From the NCBI RefSeq assembly GCF_009856825.1, contig NZ_WVTD01000004.1, positions 186,001 to 250,000 of the forward strand: DNA of 64,000 bases. The letters run 5' to 3'. A program made the translations under genes and the position numbers. The notes under the pieces are model-generated. The model worked only from the letters and a program-made list of their open reading frames with translations. It was not told the DNA's origin and searched no databases. Source of the stretch: Novosphingobium silvae (GTDB taxonomy: Bacteria > Pseudomonadota > Alphaproteobacteria > Sphingomonadales > Sphingomonadaceae). Each line of letters opens with the position of its first letter. Position 1 is the first letter of the stretch. Of this stretch, positions 59,698 to 64,000 are shown in pieces.

Positions 59698-61899
59698 TCA
59701 ACGCGACTGGTCCTGGATCGTACCGCGCCGCAGCGACAGCTTTGGAACCTTGCGCCCGCTGTCGAGAGCCGCCCCGCGCCCCGACAGGGAGGGGTTGGTC
59801 ATGAAGTAGCGGTGGAGGTTGAACGGGTTCTGCACTTCGCCCACGCGCGCATAGGTGCCATCGGGCGAGAGGTCCCAGGACTGCTCGGTGTCGATCAGGT
59901 TGGCGAGCATCACCTGGTCGAGCACCTGGTCGTGCACCGTCTTGTTGCGGATAGGCAGCAGCACCTCGACCCGGCGGTCGAGATTTCGGCTCATCCCGTC
60001 GGCCGAGGTGATGAACACCTTGGCGCGGCGGTTGGGAAGGTGGGCGCCGTTGGCGAAGGCCCAGATGCGCGCATGCTCCAGGAAGCGACCGATGATCGAC
60101 TTGACCGCGATGTTCTCGGAGAGGCCGGCGATGCCGGGGCGAAGGCAGCAGATGCCCCGCACGACGAGGTCGATGTCGACGCCCGCGCGGCTTGCCGCAT
60201 AGAGGCGGTCGATGATGCCGGGATCGGTCAGCGAATTCAGCTTGGCCCAGATCGCCGCCGGCTTGCCCGCCTGTGCATTGGCGATCTCGGCATCGATGCA
60301 GGCATTGAGGGTGGAGCGCAGCGAGATCGGCGAGATCGAGAGCAGTTCGGTGCCCTTGGGTTCGACGTAGCCGGTGATGAAGTTGAACAGCCGTCCCACG
60401 TCGCGGCCCGCCGCCGGATCCGCCGTGAAGTACGACACGTCGGTATAGATGCGGGCAGTGATCGGGTGATAGTTGCCGGTACCGAAATGGCAGTAGGTGC
60501 GGTAGCCCTCTCCCTCGCGCCGCACGATCATCGAGACCTTGGCGTGGGTCTTCCAGTCAACGAAGCCGTAGATGACCTGGACGCCTGCACGCTCGAGCTG
60601 GCTGGCCCAAAGCAGGTTCTGTTCCTCGTCGAAGCGGGCCTTGAGTTCGACCACCGCAGTCACGGACTTGCCCTGCTCGGCCGCCTGGATCAGCGCGGAG
60701 ATGATCGCGGACTGCTTGCCGGCGCGATAGAGCGTCTGCTTGATGGCGATGACGTCGGGGTCCCGCGCGGCCTGGCGCAGGAAGTCGATCACCACCTCGA
60801 AGCTTTCGTAGGGGTGCTGGACGACGATGTCCTTCTCGCGGATGGCGGCGAAGATGTCGCCGTCATGCTCGAGGATGCGCTCCGGATAGCGCGGGGTGTA
60901 GGGCTCGAACTTGAGCTCGGGGCGGTCCTCGTCGCAGATCGCGGACAGGCCGGAGAAGCCGATGATGCCTTCGGTCTTCATGATGAGCGCCTTGTCGAGA
61001 CCCAGCTGCGTGCGCAGCAGTTCCTCGGCGGCCGGATCGAACTTCCCCTGCAACTGCAGCACGATGACGAGGCCGCGACGGCGGCGCTGGATGGCGGTGC
61101 GATAGTAGCGCACCAGGTCCTCGGCATCCTCCTCGATCTCGATGTCGCTGTCGCGCAGGATGCGGAAGACGCCGTGGCCGTTCAGGCGGAATCCGGGGAA
61201 CAGTTCGGCGGTATTGCGGCAGATCAGGTCCTCGATCGAGATCCACGCCGCATCCTCGCCGGGGATGCGCACGAAGCGCGGCAGGGGCGCGGGGATCAGC
61301 ACCATCTCCATCACCGAGGCATCGTCCGCCGTCCGGGTGAGCGAGAAGAGCACGCCGATGCCCTGGTTCGCGACGAAGGGAAAAGGGTGCGCCGGATCGA
61401 TGGCCTGGGGCGTGATGACGGGCATCACGTGCTCGATGAAATAGGTCCGCAGCCATTCCTCGCGCGCGCGGTCCAGCTTCTCGTCGCCCACGACCCTGAT
61501 GCCCGCGTCCGCCAGCTCCACCTTCAGCGTGGACCAGACCTTCTGCTGGATCTCCTCCAGCTCCACCACCTTCTCGTGAGTGACGGCGAGGGCCTGGGAA
61601 GGCGTGAGCCCATCGATCGAGAGCTCCTCGATCTGGCGGCGCACCTGCCCGGCAAGCCCGGCCACGCGCACCATCAGGAACTCGTCGATATTGCTGCCGG
61701 AGATGGAGAGGAAGCGCAGCCGTTCGATCAGCGGGTAATTGGAATTGCAGGCTTCCGCGAGCACACGTTCGTTGAAGGAAAGCCAGCTCAGTTCCCGGTT
61801 GAAGAAACGCGAAGGCTGGTTGCCGATGTCGTCGGGGTCCGCGCCGTCGAGGCGGGCTTCGGGTTCTTCGCGGACTTCGAGCATGTTGATCTTCTTCAC
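59698..61899 (-). CDS. ppk: Polyphosphate kinase 1
   Basis: Makes polyphosphate from ATP, membrane-associated, about 733 residues. Family segments: [16 protein letters not shown] near the N-terminus, [37 protein letters not shown] with active-site Arg, [17 protein letters not shown] containing the autophosphorylated His, and a second catalytic-site His segment near the C-terminal INDFLR-like region ([24 protein letters not shown]). GTG 61899 (GAGG 7 bases upstream) or ATG 61884 may be the start. Divergent from the transglutaminase gene. Confidence 0.95.
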   Translation of the reverse strand: MKKINMLEVREEPEARLDGADPDDIGNQPSRFFNRELSWLSFNERVLAEACNSNYPLIERLRFLSISGSNIDEFLMVRVAGLAGQVRRQIEELSIDGLTPSQALAVTHEKVVELEEIQQKVWSTLKVELADAGIRVVGDEKLDRAREEWLRTYFIEHVMPVITPQAIDPAHPFPFVANQGIGVLFSLTRTADDASVMEMVLIPAPLPRFVRIPGEDAAWISIEDLICRNTAELFPGFRLNGHGVFRILRDSDIEIEEDAEDLVRYYRTAIQRRRRGLVIVLQLQGKFDPAAEELLRTQLGLDKALIMKTEGIIGFSGLSAICDEDRPELKFEPYTPRYPERILEHDGDIFAAIREKDIVVQHPYESFEVVIDFLRQAARDPDVIAIKQTLYRAGKQSAIISALIQAAEQGKSVTAVVELKARFDEEQNLLWASQLERAGVQVIYGFVDWKTHAKVSMIVRREGEGYRTYCHFGTGNYHPITARIYTDVSYFTADPAAGRDVGRLFNFITGYVEPKGTELLSISPISLRSTLNACIDAEIANAQAGKPAAIWAKLNSLTDPGIIDRLYAASRAGVDIDLVVRGICCLRPGIAGLSENIAVKSIIGRFLEHARIWAFANGAHLPNRRAKVFITSADGMSRNLDRRVEVLLPIRNKTVHDQVLDQVMLANLIDTEQSWDLSPDGTYARVGEVQNPFNLHRYFMTNPSLSGRGAALDSGRKVPKLSLRRGTIQDQSR

Positions 61900-62032
61900 C
61901 CAGGGGCCTCTTGCATGCCATGATGACAGATATGCGGCAATCGCGACCAGCGACGAAGTGTTGCCGATATTGGCTGTGCAGCCAAGTGAACAACGTTGCG
62001 GTGCAGCATTGTTTCGCGCACACTCCGCGTTG

Positions 62033-64000
62033 ATGATCAAGGCAGCCCTGCACCACCTCACCCGCTACCGCTATTCGCGGCGCATCCGACTCGGCCCGCA
62101 GGTCATCCGGCTTCGTCCCGCCCCGCACAGTCGCACGGCGGTGCCGAACTACTCGCTGAAGATAAGCCCGCCAGAGCACTTCCTGAACTGGCAGCAGGAC
62201 CCTCACGGAAACTGGCTTGCCCGGGTCGTGTTCCCCGATCCAGTCGATCATTTCTCGATCGAGGTGGACCTGCTGGCGGAACTTGCCGTCATCAATCCCT
62301 TCGATTTCTTCGTCGAGCCCGACGCGGAGCAGTACCCCTTCACCTACGACGACACCCTGGCGGCGGACCTTTCCGCCTATTTCGACGTGGAGGAGGCCGG
62401 GCCGCTCTTCGAGGCGCTGGTCGCCCGGCACGCGGGCTACCAGGGCGGCACGGTGGACTTCCTCGTCGACATCAACAGCAAGCTGCAGCAGCGGATCGAC
62501 TACGTCATCCGCATGGAACCCGGCGTGATGACGCCCGAGGAGACGCTGGCGGCGGGCATCGGATCCTGCCGCGATTCCGCCTGGCTGCTGGTGCAACTGC
62601 TGCGACGGCTGGGGTTCGCGGCGCGGTTCGTGTCGGGTTATTCGATCCAGCTCGTCGCCGACGTCCTGCCCAAGGACGGCCCCGTAGGCGTGCTCGACGA
62701 CGTGACGGACCTGCATGCCTGGGCCGAGGCCTATGTTCCCGGAGCCGGCTGGATTGCGCTCGATGCGACTTCGGGCATGTTCGCGGGCGAGGGGCACATT
62801 CCGCTTTGCGCCACCCCGCATTACCGATCCGCAACGCCGATCGAGGGCATGGCGGAACCGGCGGAAGTCGACTTCGACTTCAAGATGAGCGTCAGCCGCA
62901 TCGCCGAGGCCGTGCGCATCACCAAGCCTTTCACCGACGAGCGCTGGGAAAAGCTCCTGGCGCTGGGCGACAGAGTGGACGAGGAACTCGAAGCGGGCGG
63001 CGTGAACCTGACGATGGGCGGCGAGCCGACCTTCATCGCCGCGACCGATTTCGAGGCGGACGAGTGGAACAGCGGCGCCGTGGGCCCCACCAAGGCAGCT
63101 TACGCCGACCGGCTTATCCGGCTGCTTCGCGCCCGCTTCGCTCCCGGATCGCTGCTGCATCACGGTCAGGGCAAGTGGTACCCGGGCGAAACCCTGCCGC
63201 GCTGGGGCTACTCGATCTACTGGCGCAAGGACGGCGTGCCGTTGTGGCGGGACGAAGGCCTGATCGCGGGCGAGAAGCCGCTGGAGAAGGGCGGCGATCC
63301 AGATCCGGTGCCGACCATCGATGTTCTCACCGCCGCGAACCTGCTGGCGGGCGCCGCGCAAGGGCTGGGCCTCGATGCGGACTATGTCCAGCCCGTCTAC
63401 GAAGATCGCGGCGTCTGGATGCTGCGGGAGGACGAACTGGCCGTGAACGCCACTCCGCTGGATCCCGGCATCGAGGACGAGGAACTGGCTCGGCGCTTTC
63501 GCCGCACATACCGTCGCGGGCTCGACAAGCCGGTGGGCTTTGTCCTGCCCGTGCAGCGCTGGAATGCGCGAGATCAGTCCAGTCCGCGCTGGCGCTCGGA
63601 GTTCTGGCGCGTGCGGAAGGGCGTGCTGACGGCCGTCCCGGGCGATTCCGCGCTGGGTTATCGCTTGCCCCTGGGCTCGCTCCCCTACGTCGTCCCGGCC
63701 GATTTCCCCTATATCCACCCGCGCGACACCGCCGAGCCGCGCGAGCCGCTCGCGGACTACCGGCTGCAGGTGGCCGAACGGGGGCAGACGAACGGGCACC
63801 GGACGAACGGGCATCAGACCAACGATGGCAACCCGCAGCGCTTCCGAACGGTGCCCGAACCCAAGTCCTTTGCCGAACCAGCGGTGGAGTTGGACCTCAT
63901 CCAGGGCGCGGTGCGCACTGCCCTCACGGTCGAGCCGCGCGGCGACTATCTTGCCGTCTTCATTCCACCGACAGAGGCTTTGGAGGACTACCTGGAACTC
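62033..64000 (+). CDS. Transglutaminase-like cysteine protease family protein with DUF2126-type C-terminus (3' truncated)
   Basis: The frame stays open to the last base, giving the first 656 residues of what is usually a protein of about 1,100. Residues 1-80 are the bacterial transglutaminase-like N-terminal domain ([19 protein letters not shown]). The catalytic triad is present: Cys about 179 in [16 protein letters not shown], His about 228 in DLHAWAEAY and Asp about 244 in ALDATSG. From about residue 320 the segment [13 protein letters not shown] begins the DUF2126 domain. Members are thought to act on peptides or on gamma-glutamyl-type bonds; the substrate is unknown. It is divergent from ppk with a 133-bp gap. 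Confidence 0.9.
   Translation, partial: MIKAALHHLTRYRYSRRIRLGPQVIRLRPAPHSRTAVPNYSLKISPPEHFLNWQQDPHGNWLARVVFPDPVDHFSIEVDLLAELAVINPFDFFVEPDAEQYPFTYDDTLAADLSAYFDVEEAGPLFEALVARHAGYQGGTVDFLVDINSKLQQRIDYVIRMEPGVMTPEETLAAGIGSCRDSAWLLVQLLRRLGFAARFVSGYSIQLVADVLPKDGPVGVLDDVTDLHAWAEAYVPGAGWIALDATSGMFAGEGHIPLCATPHYRSATPIEGMAEPAEVDFDFKMSVSRIAEAVRITKPFTDERWEKLLALGDRVDEELEAGGVNLTMGGEPTFIAATDFEADEWNSGAVGPTKAAYADRLIRLLRARFAPGSLLHHGQGKWYPGETLPRWGYSIYWRKDGVPLWRDEGLIAGEKPLEKGGDPDPVPTIDVLTAANLLAGAAQGLGLDADYVQPVYEDRGVWMLREDELAVNATPLDPGIEDEELARRFRRTYRRGLDKPVGFVLPVQRWNARDQSSPRWRSEFWRVRKGVLTAVPGDSALGYRLPLGSLPYVVPADFPYIHPRDTAEPREPLADYRLQVAERGQTNGHRTNGHQTNDGNPQRFRTVPEPKSFAEPAVELDLIQGAVRTALTVEPRGDYLAVFIPPTEALEDYLEL

Noticed and set aside
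61900..62032. PhoB box before ppk
   Set aside because: Only one good hexamer (TGTCAT on the minus strand, about 61919-61924); the 11-bp neighbours do not match.
60863..63814. A 983-codon antisense frame across ppk and the transglutaminase gene
   Set aside because: Covers two real divergent genes and has no recognisable domain.
1..64000. CRISPR arrays, tRNA genes, insertion sequences
   Set aside because: No regularly spaced direct repeats of suitable length, no cloverleaf with a conserved T-arm and no transposase or terminal inverted repeats were seen on either strand.

Overview
The window looks like chromosomal DNA of an alphaproteobacterium, most likely a sphingomonad of the Novosphingobium/Sphingobium type. 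The grounds are high GC, tightly packed genes with ATGA/GTGA overlaps, an Entner-Doudoroff operon, a large NAD-glutamate dehydrogenase, a TonB-dependent receptor and alphaproteobacterial gene forms. The genus is an inference from gene content; no rRNA gene is present. No insertion sequence, prophage, tRNA or CRISPR array was seen.

Region 1 (1-32 kb) is mostly carbon and nitrogen metabolism. It opens with a truncated YhiN-type flavoprotein and an exported single-Cys MsrA. A sucrose locus follows: SLC45-type transporter and LacI regulator on the minus strand, divergent from a signal-less GH68 fructosyltransferase and a ROK fructokinase, with a perfect 7-3-7 palindrome between the two transcription units. 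Next come a 1590-aa NAD-glutamate dehydrogenase, a HAD hydrolase and a five-gene arginine-succinyltransferase-type operon (DUF1338, astD, M20 hydrolase, astA, astB). This operon has no astE or astC; the M20 enzyme may stand in for AstE. A GT4-GH130 pair and a nitronate monooxygenase follow. After them is a 440-bp gene-free stretch with a good promoter, dense hairpins and a terminator, which is a candidate non-coding RNA. The minus-strand operon zwf-edd-glk-eda ends in a divergent PEP-carboxylase-like gene that has lost key active-site residues.

Region 2 (32-44.4 kb) is a phosphate-starvation block: phoR, a phosphate-type porin, pstSCAB, phoU and phoB. An IclR regulator follows, then a minus-strand plcP-glycosyltransferase pair of the kind that replaces phospholipids with glycolipids. 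A second PhoB-like regulator with a damaged receiver domain is divergent from plcP. PhoB-box repeats (TGTCAC-like hexamers every 11 bp) stand 48-66 bp before the porin, pstS, plcP and the PhoB paralogue.

Region 3 (44.4-64 kb) begins with a GDT1-family Mn exporter gene behind a yybP-ykoY manganese riboswitch. It continues with a minus-strand lipoprotein/TonB-receptor operon preceded by a long array of PhoB repeats. A small TPR protein and a compact type IV secretion operon (virB2-3-4-6-9-10-11, no virB5/7/8/D4 seen) follow, also with PhoB-box-like pairs upstream. The window ends with ppk-ppx on the minus strand and a truncated transglutaminase/DUF2126 gene.

The unifying idea is that about 30 kb appears organised around phosphate. 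It combines sensing and uptake (phoR, pst, porin), lipid phosphate sparing (plcP-agt) and polyphosphate turnover (ppk, ppx). By its operator sites it also includes an uncharacterised surface lipoprotein/receptor pair and a secretion apparatus. The operator sites are seen directly; the regulatory conclusion is inference.
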